64,000 bases of DNA from Prolixibacteraceae bacterium (GCA_030602265.1 JAUWAB010000010.1:20065-84064); one strand, 5' to 3'. Shown: positions 49,766 through 59,215, numbered from the stretch's first letter. Notes: a model not told the origin generated them from the sequence alone. Numbers and translations: made by a program.

Positions 49766-50530
49766 ATGTATTTAATGTATGTTGATGAGAGTGGTGATGT
49801 AGGATGTGCGAATAGTCCCACAAGATATTTTGTACTTTCTGCTATAGTTTTTCACGAATTAAAGTGGAGGTCATCACTGGACAGTCTAGTCAGTTTCAGA
49901 AGAATGCTCAGAGCTACCAAGGGATTAAAGCTTCGTGAAGAAATTCATTGCACAGACTTTATCAACCGGCCGGGAAAGCTTATACGGATAAAAAGAAATG
50001 ACAGGCTGGACATAATGAAAAAGTGCGTTGATTGGATAAACGGTCATGAATTCATGAATGTTTTTAGTGTGGTTGTAGATAAGAAAAGCAGAACAGATGA
50101 CATTTTTGAATTGGCATGGAATACCTTAATAATGAGGTTTGAAAATACAATTCGCTCGAACAACTTTTCTGGCCCACGAAATCCCGATGAAAGAGGAATA
50201 ATATTGTCCGATAATACGAATGGAGAAAAACTCACGAAGCTAATTCGGAAAATGAGGCATTTTAACACCATCCCAAATAAGAAAGAGTATTACCAGAGCG
50301 GTTACCGGAATTTAAAGCTTGAATATATAATTGAAGATCCGATATTCAGAGATTCACAGAATTCGCTTATTCATCAAATGAACGACGTAGTGGCATATTG
50401 TGTAAGGCAAAAATATGAGCCAAACGCCTACATGAAAAAACAAGGTGGGCATAACTTTTACAAAAGACTGCTTAATGTTTCAACGAAACATGTAAGTAAA
50501 AAAAACAACTATGGGATTGTTGAGATTTGA
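49766..50530 (+). CDS. DUF3800 domain-containing protein
   Basis: MYLMYVDESGDVGCANSPTRYFVLSAIVF, ILSDNTNGEKLTKLIRKMR, LIHQMNDVVAYCVRQKYEP. Confidence 0.88.
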   Translation: MYLMYVDESGDVGCANSPTRYFVLSAIVFHELKWRSSLDSLVSFRRMLRATKGLKLREEIHCTDFINRPGKLIRIKRNDRLDIMKKCVDWINGHEFMNVFSVVVDKKSRTDDIFELAWNTLIMRFENTIRSNNFSGPRNPDERGIILSDNTNGEKLTKLIRKMRHFNTIPNKKEYYQSGYRNLKLEYIIEDPIFRDSQNSLIHQMNDVVAYCVRQKYEPNAYMKKQGGHNFYKRLLNVSTKHVSKKNNYGIVEI

Positions 50531-50542
50531 GTAAAAAAAAAA

Positions 50543-50558
50543 GGTGGTCGAAACCACC
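50543..50558 (-). terminator. intrinsic-terminator-like hairpin oriented for the minus strand
   Basis: ggtggt-cgaa-accacc preceded on plus by a run of A (minus strand: GGTGGTTTCGACCACCTTTTTTTTTT). Confidence 0.6.
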
Positions 50559-50801
50559 GGGGGAATCCTACTTTAAAGACGAGCTTAATTTCAGATTCAC
50601 TACAAATTTCGTAAATATTTTTGATTTAAGCAAATAGATAGACCGATATAAAAATATAAAGAAAAATTTTCCATTAAAAAGAAGATTGAATAGATAAATG
50701 AAGGAATGTATTATCCGTGTACTTACTCACTTGTATTTTTATCGGGTTGATTAACAGCTGTATATAAATAGTATGCATATTTGCGATATAAAAATTGTAA
50801 T

Positions 50802-51059
50802 ATGAGCAGAGAAAATAAGGTAAAGTCAACTTTCACCATAAGCCCGAGGCTTCTTCATTATCTGTCACAACTGGCAGAGATGGAGAGCAGGAGCAATAGT
50901 AACATGATTGAGAGGCTGGTTGAGCGGGAGTTCGAAAGGCTAAAAGATTCCGGCGTAAAGTTTGAATTATATCCAGGAGACAGGGATGTAATTGGAAAAG
51001 GTAAAGATGAAGCTCTAACTAAAAAGTATAACCAATTTGTTGCTGGCAAAAAAAAGTGA
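50802..51059 (+). CDS. small ribbon-helix-helix-like protein
   Basis: MSRENKVKSTFTISPRLLHYLSQLAEMESRSNSNMIERLVEREFERLKD; RHH/CopG-like pattern. Confidence 0.5.
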   Translation: MSRENKVKSTFTISPRLLHYLSQLAEMESRSNSNMIERLVEREFERLKDSGVKFELYPGDRDVIGKGKDEALTKKYNQFVAGKKK

Positions 51060-51060
51060 T

Positions 51061-51231
51061 ATGGGAAAAGAAATTGTTATTGCACCTGCAAATACTGCAG
51101 GGCAGGTAACAGAGCTTGGGAAAATTTTGTGAATGAAATCGGTACCCAGTGCCGAAGACATTCAAATGGAGAAGATTCTCAAAGTGGCCATGGAGAATGC
51201 TGCCGAAATGGAAGCTGAACTTGGTGTGTAA
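51061..51231 (+). pseudogene. possible interrupted small ORF downstream of RHH gene
   Basis: MGKEIVIAPANTAGQVTELGKIL*MKSVPSAEDIQMEKILKVAMENAAEMEAELGV in one frame with an in-frame TGA at 51130-51132. Confidence 0.35.
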
Positions 51232-51616
51232 ATTGAACTCTGTCCGGTGGTATTTTTCATTCATTTCAAATGTAATATTTTTCTCCAAGATTCAACTCTT
51301 AAAAGCTGCTTTGAACAGGAACAGGGCTCTCACAAGGGTGGCGACCGAAGGGAGCCATTTGTATCTTTAACTGATTCGTTAACAGCCTATTACCTAAAAT
51401 CTGATCGAATTAAGAAACTTAAGGATGCTGTTAAAAACAAAAACGGGATAATTATCCTGTTTTTATATTTTCTATAATACCAAAACTCCATTTCAAAATA
51501 ATTCAAGTTGCTGAACTACAGGGGGATTACAAATTATTTAAAATAATTTCATATTGATAAACAGCGAATGATTATTTTTTGTACCTTGCAAGCACCTGTA
51601 AACCAAAATCATTCAA

Positions 51617-52528
51617 ATGACAGAACAACCTAAACTTTATAAACTGCTCGAACTTATCTTATATTTATCAAGCGGAATCAGAAGAACACTGGAAGAGATT
51701 TCAGAGAGATTTGAAATCTCGGAACGGACTGCCCTCCGTTATCTTCAGACCCTCCGGCAGGCAGGATTTATCATATCGCGGCCAAGAAACGGATATTATC
51801 AGATTGAAAAAAATTCGCCTTATTTCCGGGAGCTGGATGAATTACTCCACTTTTCGAAGGAAGAGGCCTTTATCCTTCAAAAGGCCATTCATTCCATCAG
51901 TAATGAAAATTTGCTGAAACAGAATCTGATCAGAAAATTGTATGCGCTGTATGATTTTGAGCGGGTAGCCGATACGATTGTAAAACAGGAGCATTCGGAG
52001 AACATCCATCAGCTGATAAGGGCTATCCAGCAGAAGCAGCAGGTAGTTTTGAAAGATTATCAGTCGGCCAACAGCAACGAGGCCAGGGACCGTTTGGTGG
52101 AGCCATTTGGTTTTACGACCAATTATGTGGCTATCTGGGCTTACGACGTAGATGACGGTCAGTGTAAAACCTTCAAGAATACCCGTATTGGGTCTGTATT
52201 AATTACCGGTGAGCCGTGGAAACATGAAAAATACCATGCAGCGATGCCTTTGGACGTATTCCGTATCGATGATCCCGTGCAGGTAATGGTCAAACTTAAC
52301 CTTACCATCCGGGCGTGCGAACTTTTAAAGGAGGAATACCCCCTTGCCGAAACCTGCATAATGCCCGGCGAAAACGGAAGTTTTGTATTTGAAGGGCCCG
52401 TAAGCGGTTTGGAAGGTGTTGGCAGGTTCATTATGGGCCTGGCCGGTGAGATCGAGATAATTTATCCGGAAGATCTGAAAATTTTTATCAAAAAGAAAGC
52501 AGAAAAAATTTTAACTGACATTAGTTGA
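51617..52528 (+). CDS. HTH + WYL-domain transcriptional regulator
   Basis: KLLELILYLSSGIRRTLEEISERFEISERTALRYLQTLRQAGFIISRPRNGYYQI; VVLKDYQSANSNEARDRLVEPFGFTTNYVAIWAYDVDDGQCKTFKNTRI. Confidence 0.9.
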   Translation: MTEQPKLYKLLELILYLSSGIRRTLEEISERFEISERTALRYLQTLRQAGFIISRPRNGYYQIEKNSPYFRELDELLHFSKEEAFILQKAIHSISNENLLKQNLIRKLYALYDFERVADTIVKQEHSENIHQLIRAIQQKQQVVLKDYQSANSNEARDRLVEPFGFTTNYVAIWAYDVDDGQCKTFKNTRIGSVLITGEPWKHEKYHAAMPLDVFRIDDPVQVMVKLNLTIRACELLKEEYPLAETCIMPGENGSFVFEGPVSGLEGVGRFIMGLAGEIEIIYPEDLKIFIKKKAEKILTDIS

Positions 52529-52806
52529 CAGTTTGGATACTGACATTTGGGAACCGAAAATATTTAGAAAACCGAAAAATATACAAGTTATGTTATACCA
52601 TTCGAACCGTCAGCTACTAGGAAATTTTTATTGTTTTTGTTACTACCGTATTTGGTGGTTAAAATCAAGTTGGAAATTACTGAGATTAAATGATCGGTCA
52701 TAATAACCAATACAAATTCAATGCTATTTAACAAGCTAATTATCAGAGAACTAACTAAAATAGAAATATAAACATGCGAGGACAAAAAATATAAAAGCGA
52801 AATAAT

Positions 52807-53463
52807 ATGCGAATACATTTAAAAATCAAAACAACAAACGAGGTCATTCCTTTTGACCATCAACCCTTATTGACTGGAACAATCCACAAGTGGTTGGGCT
52901 GGAATGATGAACATGGCGAGGTTTCCTTGTATTCCTTCTCTCAACTTGAAGGCGGAAAGGCAACACCTAAGGGATTGCGTTTTGAACGAGGAACATCCTT
53001 TTTCTTTAGTACCTACAATTCCGATTTGATAAAGAAATTGATTGGTGGCATACAAGCCGATCCAACCCTATTTCATGGATTAACCGTACTTGAGATTATT
53101 ATTCAAGAAGACCCTGATTTTACTAATCGAGAATTATTCTTTGTTGCAAGTCCAATTTTCATTAAAAGAAGAAATGGCGAAAAGGTTGACCACATTATCT
53201 ATAATGACCAACGAGCCAATGCTTGCCTCAAGGAGACCTTACTTTCAAAGATGCAAAAAGCCGGTATAAACGATGAAACTTTGCGAATCACGTTTGAGAT
53301 TGATTATCCGAAAGCAGGCACAAAGAAAATTACATACAACGGTGTACAAAACCGCGCCAATTGGTGCCCAGTAGTTATCGAAGGCAAACCCGAAACAAAG
53401 TTGTTTGCGTGGAATGTGGGTCTTGGAAATTCAACAGGAATTGGGTTTGGAGCAATAAAATAA
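52807..53463 (+). CDS. cas6: CRISPR-associated endoribonuclease Cas6
   Basis: N-term RIHLKIKTTNEVIPFDHQPLLTGTIHKWLG and C-terminal glycine-rich GLGNSTGIGFGAIK typical of Cas6; adjacent to cas genes. Confidence 0.9.
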   Translation: MRIHLKIKTTNEVIPFDHQPLLTGTIHKWLGWNDEHGEVSLYSFSQLEGGKATPKGLRFERGTSFFFSTYNSDLIKKLIGGIQADPTLFHGLTVLEIIIQEDPDFTNRELFFVASPIFIKRRNGEKVDHIIYNDQRANACLKETLLSKMQKAGINDETLRITFEIDYPKAGTKKITYNGVQNRANWCPVVIEGKPETKLFAWNVGLGNSTGIGFGAIK

Positions 53464-53473
53464 ATCAAGTGAT

Positions 53474-54019
53474 ATGTTATACGTCGTAAAATATTCAGGT
53501 CCGTTCGGGTTTATCAAACCCTGGACAGCAGTACGTGATGGCAAAACATTCAGCCAACAATTCCTTACGCCATCAATAATTGAAGGAATAAGACAAAAAT
53601 TGGAAGTTAGTTCCATCGTTCGACACAAGTTGACTTATTCGTCAATTAGTGTTCAACAAGAACAAACGCAAACACGTGGTTGGGAGAAGAAAACCCAACA
53701 GAAAATAATGGTGCGCAACCAATCAATTCTTGAACGTGGCGTAATGATCAACCCGATTCTTTACTTGGCATTCCCGAAAGAGGAAGAAGCTCATAAATGC
53801 GCAACGCAGCACATTTGCTTGTGCCGCAATGAAGATGTGCTTTTCCCCGATCCTGAAATAATCAAATTGGACGAAAAGGAATTTGACCAACTAACCGGAT
53901 TTGAATTGCGGTTTGGCGAAAGTGACAAGTCGTTTTTAGTAGGCTTCAGTCGGTTCAACGATGCAGAACCTATGTACGGATGGTTGGAAATTGCAGGTAA
54001 ACCCGTTAGTGGAATGTAA
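53474..54019 (+). CDS. cas5: Cas5-like CRISPR-associated protein (divergent; possibly Cas5p/PGING type)
   Basis: YVVKYSGPFGFIKPWTAVRDGKTFSQQFLTPSIIEGIRQKL; position between cas6 and cas3; overlaps cas3 start by 1 nt. Confidence 0.75.
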   Translation: MLYVVKYSGPFGFIKPWTAVRDGKTFSQQFLTPSIIEGIRQKLEVSSIVRHKLTYSSISVQQEQTQTRGWEKKTQQKIMVRNQSILERGVMINPILYLAFPKEEEAHKCATQHICLCRNEDVLFPDPEIIKLDEKEFDQLTGFELRFGESDKSFLVGFSRFNDAEPMYGWLEIAGKPVSGM

Positions 54020-56160
54020 TGAAAAACCTCGACCACATATTAGCCAAAGGGGAAGAGAACGGACGTGTTACGTTGGTTCAGCATTTATCAGAAGTTGCAA
54101 CGCTCGCTGAAAAAGTAGCACAGCATCTTGGTTTAGATACATCCATTGCCAGAAAGGGTGCTATTATCCACGACATTGGCAAGGCGAGTTCTCTTTTTCA
54201 AAATACTTTGAAGAAGAATTTTCAACGGCAACCCGGATACTTGTTCCGGCATGAATTGGCATCCCTGTTTTTCATTTCATTCCTAAATAAAGAAGAAAAG
54301 TATCCTGTAATTGACATGATTGTGGCTCACCACAAATCTATTTATAAGGATGTGGGCGGAAAAGGCTTACTCGATTTAGATGAAAACGAACCAGAGGTTT
54401 TTGAGAAGCATATCAAAGGTTTTGATGTTTGGAGCAAAGATGCCCTATCGATTTTGGAGAATCTCAAAATTGAAACCAAGCCGATATCTGTTGATCAAGC
54501 TAAAGAAAGTTTTTACGAAGTAGTTGATTATTGCCACTCCAAAAAGTATGGTTATTCGCAATGGAAAGGCGTTTTGATTGCTGCCGATCATTTGGCCTCG
54601 GCAATGAGTGGCTATATCAAACCTTTGGAACGAAAGCTTTTCGTTATACCTGATTTGAACTATTACCACTCCCGAAAAAGCGAGTTGTATCCGTTATCCT
54701 TGATTTCGACAGATGATACCCGCAAACACACCTTGGTTACGGCTCCAACCGGAGCAGGGAAAACCGACTTTCTGATTCGTCGTTGCACCGGGCGCGTGTT
54801 TTACACCCTGCCATTTCAAGCATCGATTAACGCCATGTACGAACGGATTAAAGCCGATTTGAAAAATACCGATGCCGATGTTCGCTTGTTGCATGCGGCT
54901 TCAAGCATCAAGTTGGAGAATGGAACGGTTGAAGAAAAGATACTTCAGCGACATATTGGAGCTTCGGTTAAGGTGCTTACTCCGCACCAAATGGCTTCGT
55001 TGGTATTTGGGACAAAAGGCTACGAAGCCATGATTGCCGACATCAAAGGGTGTGATATCATACTCGATGAAATCCACACATATTCCGAAACAACACAGGC
55101 CATCGTTCTAAAGATTGTTGAAATACTCTGCAATATAGGTTGCCGCGTGCATATTGGAACAGCTACCATGCCATCGGTTTTGTACGATCGGTTGGTTGAA
55201 ATACTGGGTGGTGCCGACAACATTTACGAGGTGAAACTAACCGATGAGGTATTGGATACTTTCAACAGGCACATCATCCACAAAGCAGAATCGGTAGAAG
55301 CGTTGAGCAACGTTATTGACGAAGCCATTCAACAAAATCAAAAAATCCTGTTGGTTTGCAATCAGGTAAAACGTGCTCAGTCTCTATTTGAAGATCTATC
55401 TGAAAAGTATCCTCATGTTGAACGCATGTTGGTGCATAGCCGCTTCAAACGAGGAAGGCGAAGCCAATTAGAATCCGATCTGCGAAACATTTACAACAAC
55501 AGCACTGAGGCTTGCTTGGTGGTTTCAACCCAAGTTGTTGAAGTGAGCCTGGACATTAGTTTCGACCTGATGGTTACTGAGTGTGCCCCAATCGATGCGT
55601 TGATTCAGCGCTTTGGACGTATCAACCGCAAGCGTTCTACTGAAACAATTGGTCACTACAAACCCATTTATGTACTTGCACCGCCCATCGACAAAACCGG
55701 TGCTATGCCTTATGGATTGGAAGTATTACAACGAACTTATGAAGCATTGCCCAATGGCAATTTGATGAAAGAACGTGAGGCGCAATCGATAATCGATACC
55801 GTTTATCCCTCTATTGAATTTGTTAACATCGACTTGAATACCGTGTTCAAAGATGGAAAATGGATGATCAAAGAGCTTTGGCACAATTCCAAATCTGCAT
55901 TACTGGAAACACTGGATATTGATTCGGCTGCCTGTATTGACGAAGCGGACAAAGAACTCTACGACTCTTCGTCTTATGAAGAACAGGCAAAAATGGAAAT
56001 TCCGGTTTCGTACCGATCGGTGGGCTATCGGGGCTTGGACAAATCGACCAACGGCTCAAAACCCATTGTCATTCCGTCGAAGGCATACGATAATGAATTG
56101 GGTTTTCTTGTTGACTTTGCCAAACCCGAGTTTTACAATGTTTCATTACGATTTCTATAA
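54019..56160 (+). CDS. cas3: CRISPR-associated HD nuclease-helicase Cas3
   Basis: HD motifs HLSEV, IIHDIGKAS, RHELASL, IVAHHKS; Walker A TAPTGAGKTDFL; DEIH box; LVVSTQVVEVSLDISFDLMVTECAPIDALIQRFGRINRK. Confidence 0.96.
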   Translation: MKNLDHILAKGEENGRVTLVQHLSEVATLAEKVAQHLGLDTSIARKGAIIHDIGKASSLFQNTLKKNFQRQPGYLFRHELASLFFISFLNKEEKYPVIDMIVAHHKSIYKDVGGKGLLDLDENEPEVFEKHIKGFDVWSKDALSILENLKIETKPISVDQAKESFYEVVDYCHSKKYGYSQWKGVLIAADHLASAMSGYIKPLERKLFVIPDLNYYHSRKSELYPLSLISTDDTRKHTLVTAPTGAGKTDFLIRRCTGRVFYTLPFQASINAMYERIKADLKNTDADVRLLHAASSIKLENGTVEEKILQRHIGASVKVLTPHQMASLVFGTKGYEAMIADIKGCDIILDEIHTYSETTQAIVLKIVEILCNIGCRVHIGTATMPSVLYDRLVEILGGADNIYEVKLTDEVLDTFNRHIIHKAESVEALSNVIDEAIQQNQKILLVCNQVKRAQSLFEDLSEKYPHVERMLVHSRFKRGRRSQLESDLRNIYNNSTEACLVVSTQVVEVSLDISFDLMVTECAPIDALIQRFGRINRKRSTETIGHYKPIYVLAPPIDKTGAMPYGLEVLQRTYEALPNGNLMKEREAQSIIDTVYPSIEFVNIDLNTVFKDGKWMIKELWHNSKSALLETLDIDSAACIDEADKELYDSSSYEEQAKMEIPVSYRSVGYRGLDKSTNGSKPIVIPSKAYDNELGFLVDFAKPEFYNVSLRFL

Positions 56161-56172
56161 AAAACAATAGAT

Positions 56173-57486
56173 ATGATAGCAGCAAATATTGGAAAAATCT
56201 TTCTGGATGCTTACAACGAAAAGTATCAAAGCAAATACTCAGCAAAAGAGTTTTTCGTTGAGAAGTATTACAAGATCTTCTTTAACCACAATAAGTACAT
56301 GATGTCTGCTGGCAATTCTCCCTTAGAAAATCCCAAAATTAGTTGGGATAAGATGAGAACAGGACAGATACCTTATGAAACGGTTGAGAAAAGAAATGAT
56401 CGATTTACTAAAACGGTTGATAAGATTGATGCGGGGCCGGCTGATGCCAGCATTGCCATTGGTTTTCCAACATTGGATTTAACAGCCACTACATCGGGAC
56501 AAGTAACCAACCTCGATCTGCCAATTAAGACCGATGATATTTATTTGTCGTGGATTGGCAGTGGTTTGGGAATTGGTGTACAAAGTGGGTTGTCGCTTCT
56601 ATTCAGCAACAAACAAATTTTGCTTGATCTGTTCGAGGGTTGGCAGGTTTATCGCGATTATTTAAACAGTACACCCGGCCTAAGAGGAAACCAAATCAAC
56701 ACATGGAACGGTCAATGGATTGCTCATCGTTACGACAAACTGAGCTATGATGCGGCAAACCCAACGGCATTATTCAATCCATTTGGGGCAATGAAAGACG
56801 GGGGGATGGAGGTAAATACCCAATCGTGGACAAAAGTTCTAATTGGTATCGCCCGCAATTTTCCCGAAACATCGTTAACAGCGTATGTTTATAGCTTGGG
56901 ACAAATGAATATTACCGTGGGCTTTGTTCCATTTAATTTGCCTCGCATCCGGCAGCCGTTCGAACTCTATGACAAGTATTTCGGTACAACCAAACGAGAA
57001 CAAGTTGAGCAATTGTTTGGGACAGCGATAGGCTTTACCAAAGCTTGCCAGATGGGGGCAATTGGTGTAAATGCCCTTGAACCAAAAGGGTTTAGGGACA
57101 GTATGAACAAAGGGGTCGTTCCGAAATACAATCCTACCGATGAAGAAAAAACAATCAATTTTAACACTTATCAAATATGGTTATTAGCTATGTTGAACAA
57201 TGAACAATTATGGGAAAAGGCGCAACAGATTGCGACTACCCTCAACTCTTATTCTTTGAGCGATAAAAATGCAAAAAAGGTGAAAAGTCAAGAAGTAACA
57301 AATCTTTTGGCTTCAGTGAATAAAAAGCAGTTTATCGAATCATTAATCGAAATTGTAAAAGGAAGTCTGGAAACCGATCAGCTGGCCGAAATTGCAGAAA
57401 TCATCCACTCAATGCCTGTCGATAATGTGCCTTACTTTCTAACCTTAATCCGTTTTCAATACGCAGTAGTAAATAAAAAATCTTAA
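56173..57486 (+). CDS. Cas8-like large subunit (437 aa; candidate Csp2-type)
   Basis: Located between cas3 and cas7; no recognised CXXC pairs; assignment rests on genomic position and recollection of the PGING subtype. Confidence 0.6.
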   Translation: MIAANIGKIFLDAYNEKYQSKYSAKEFFVEKYYKIFFNHNKYMMSAGNSPLENPKISWDKMRTGQIPYETVEKRNDRFTKTVDKIDAGPADASIAIGFPTLDLTATTSGQVTNLDLPIKTDDIYLSWIGSGLGIGVQSGLSLLFSNKQILLDLFEGWQVYRDYLNSTPGLRGNQINTWNGQWIAHRYDKLSYDAANPTALFNPFGAMKDGGMEVNTQSWTKVLIGIARNFPETSLTAYVYSLGQMNITVGFVPFNLPRIRQPFELYDKYFGTTKREQVEQLFGTAIGFTKACQMGAIGVNALEPKGFRDSMNKGVVPKYNPTDEEKTINFNTYQIWLLAMLNNEQLWEKAQQIATTLNSYSLSDKNAKKVKSQEVTNLLASVNKKQFIESLIEIVKGSLETDQLAEIAEIIHSMPVDNVPYFLTLIRFQYAVVNKKS

Positions 57487-57497
57487 AACGAATAACT

Positions 57498-58547
57498 ATG
57501 AATGCTTACATTTATTTAAGAGCGTTAAAACACGCAGAACACACAGTCTTTTGTGTACAAGAAGGTCAGAAAACCTATTTCGATTCTCAGTTTAATCGGG
57601 TTGTCGCTTATTCGAGTGGACAACAGGTAAAACGGTCGATCCTCGATTCACTCACTTCAAATTTGAATGTCCAAATGGCACCCATTACATTCAATTATAA
57701 TGTGAATGCAAAGAAGGAGCTTGAAAATAAAGAACCATGGTCTCCATGTGATCCTTCATATGTAGATCAGTTGCTTGGTGGTTGGATGCGCGCTGGAGAT
57801 GGCATCACTGTAAAACGCCGGAGTCCATTATCTATTTCTGCCATGCGCCCCATTCACCCATTGCTTGCCGGAACCGACAAAGAGAATCTTACTTTCGACC
57901 GAAGCGATAAACCCGACAGACATCCCGTGAATGTGAGATTGGGAGATAAATTGATGACCGATGAAGAAATTGACGAATTTTTGGCGACCAATAACCGTAC
58001 ACTTCCACGTCGAAATTGGATTCCTGACAATGTCCGTACGGGTGGCTTGTTCGTTTACGATGTTGCAATCGACCTGCGCACCCTCTTTTCGGTTTCAACC
58101 AATCAACATGAGCCCGAATTGTCGAAAGATAAAATTGAAGACTTAAAAGCAAAAGGCTGGGTCGAAAGTGAAAATGTTTTTGGTAAATGTTTGGTTCTTC
58201 CAAAAGAAGAACGTGAGAAAGTGATCCCAGCCTTGGCAAGTGCTTTGCTAAATTGGCGCATTACTTCGAACCAAGCCCGCACCTTCAGCTTGATGGAAAC
58301 CTTGGCAGTTGCAATCAGTAACAATGCCAATAAACTGGCTGGGGCAATCCGTGCAAAACTGATCGAAGATGGTGAAAAACCAAAGGCTAAACCAATTATC
58401 GATGAAACTGCCGGAGCCGATGTTTTTGTAACCCTTCCATGTTCAAACTATGTGGTTACAGTCAACGAAAGTGCGGATGCTCTCGAAAAGGCAGAACAAA
58501 AGCTTATCAACCTAATGATGGCATTCGATTACGAAAATCAGTTGTAA
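57498..58547 (+). CDS. cas7: Cas7-like backbone protein
   Basis: Starts MNAYIYLRALKHAEHTVFCVQEGQ; RRSPLSISAMRPIHPLLAG; C-terminal VALSNNANKLAG-like helix; position before cas4. Confidence 0.75.
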   Translation: MNAYIYLRALKHAEHTVFCVQEGQKTYFDSQFNRVVAYSSGQQVKRSILDSLTSNLNVQMAPITFNYNVNAKKELENKEPWSPCDPSYVDQLLGGWMRAGDGITVKRRSPLSISAMRPIHPLLAGTDKENLTFDRSDKPDRHPVNVRLGDKLMTDEEIDEFLATNNRTLPRRNWIPDNVRTGGLFVYDVAIDLRTLFSVSTNQHEPELSKDKIEDLKAKGWVESENVFGKCLVLPKEEREKVIPALASALLNWRITSNQARTFSLMETLAVAISNNANKLAGAIRAKLIEDGEKPKAKPIIDETAGADVFVTLPCSNYVVTVNESADALEKAEQKLINLMMAFDYENQL

Positions 58548-58567
58548 AAAAAAATGAGAACTAAACT

Positions 58568-58599
58568 TAGCCTGATTGGTATTTTTACCAGTCAGGCTA
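58568..58599 (+). terminator. strong hairpin between cas7 and cas4 (terminator or processing element)
   Basis: tagcctgattggta-tttt-taccagtcaggcta: 14-bp stem with one G:T-type pair; no downstream T tract. Confidence 0.6.
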
Positions 58600-58617
58600 C
58601 AAATTTATTATCTCATC

Positions 58618-59130
58618 ATGCTCACCACCGGAACCCATTTCAACTACTACCTCATTTGCCACCGGAAACTCTGGTTGTTTGCAAATGGGATAAGGATGGA
58701 AAATACCTCAGAGTTGGTTTACGAAGGCAAATTAGTGCACGAAACCAGCTACCCGCGGCGTTCGGAGAAGTACCAGGAAATAGAGCTGGATGGCATCAAA
58801 ATCGACTATTACGACCCCAGAAATAAGGTAGTGCACGAAATCAAGAAGTCGGACAAACACGAGGAAGCCCACGAGTGGCAGGTAAAATATTACCTGTTTG
58901 TCCTGGAACAAAACGGAGTTGAAGGTGCTACCGGATTACTCGAATATCCCAGGCTTCACAAGACTGCCGAGGTGTTGTTGACTACTCCCGACCGGGAAGT
59001 CATCCGGGAAATGACATATAACATTGAGAAGATCATCCATCAGGAAAATTGCCCCGACCGGATTTCAAAGTCGCTGTGCAAAAATTGCAGCTATTTCGAT
59101 TTTTGCTGGAGCGGCGAAGAAACCATATAA
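58618..59130 (+). CDS. cas4: CRISPR-associated exonuclease Cas4
   Basis: MLTTGTHFNYYLICHRKLWLFANGIRME, HEIKKSDKHEEAHEWQVKYYLFVLE, C-terminal CKNCSYFDFCW cysteine cluster; start set at ATG 58618. Confidence 0.93.
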   Translation: MLTTGTHFNYYLICHRKLWLFANGIRMENTSELVYEGKLVHETSYPRRSEKYQEIELDGIKIDYYDPRNKVVHEIKKSDKHEEAHEWQVKYYLFVLEQNGVEGATGLLEYPRLHKTAEVLLTTPDREVIREMTYNIEKIIHQENCPDRISKSLCKNCSYFDFCWSGEETI

Positions 59131-59154
59131 AATGTTTCACGTAATAAAATTAGT

Positions 59155-59202
59155 ATGTTACATTTAGTAAGTTACAAAATGTAAGTTATAAAATGTAAGT
59201 TA
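59155..59202. promoter_or_regulatory. iterated palindromic element upstream of ATPase gene
   Basis: tgttacatttagtaagttacaaaatgtaagttataaaatgtaagtta: dyad ttacaaaatgtaa plus direct repeats aaaatgtaagtta at 59176-59188 and 59190-59202. Confidence 0.5.
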
Positions 59203-59215
59203 ATTAAAAATAAGT

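Noticed and set aside
49000-51600. Possible insertion sequence or transposase in the accessory pocket
   Set aside because: No transposase motifs or terminal inverted repeats recognised in any frame.
58554-58826. 90-aa plus ORF starting at 58554
   Set aside because: Out-of-frame alternative to cas4 and covers the hairpin; the Cas4 frame has clear motifs.
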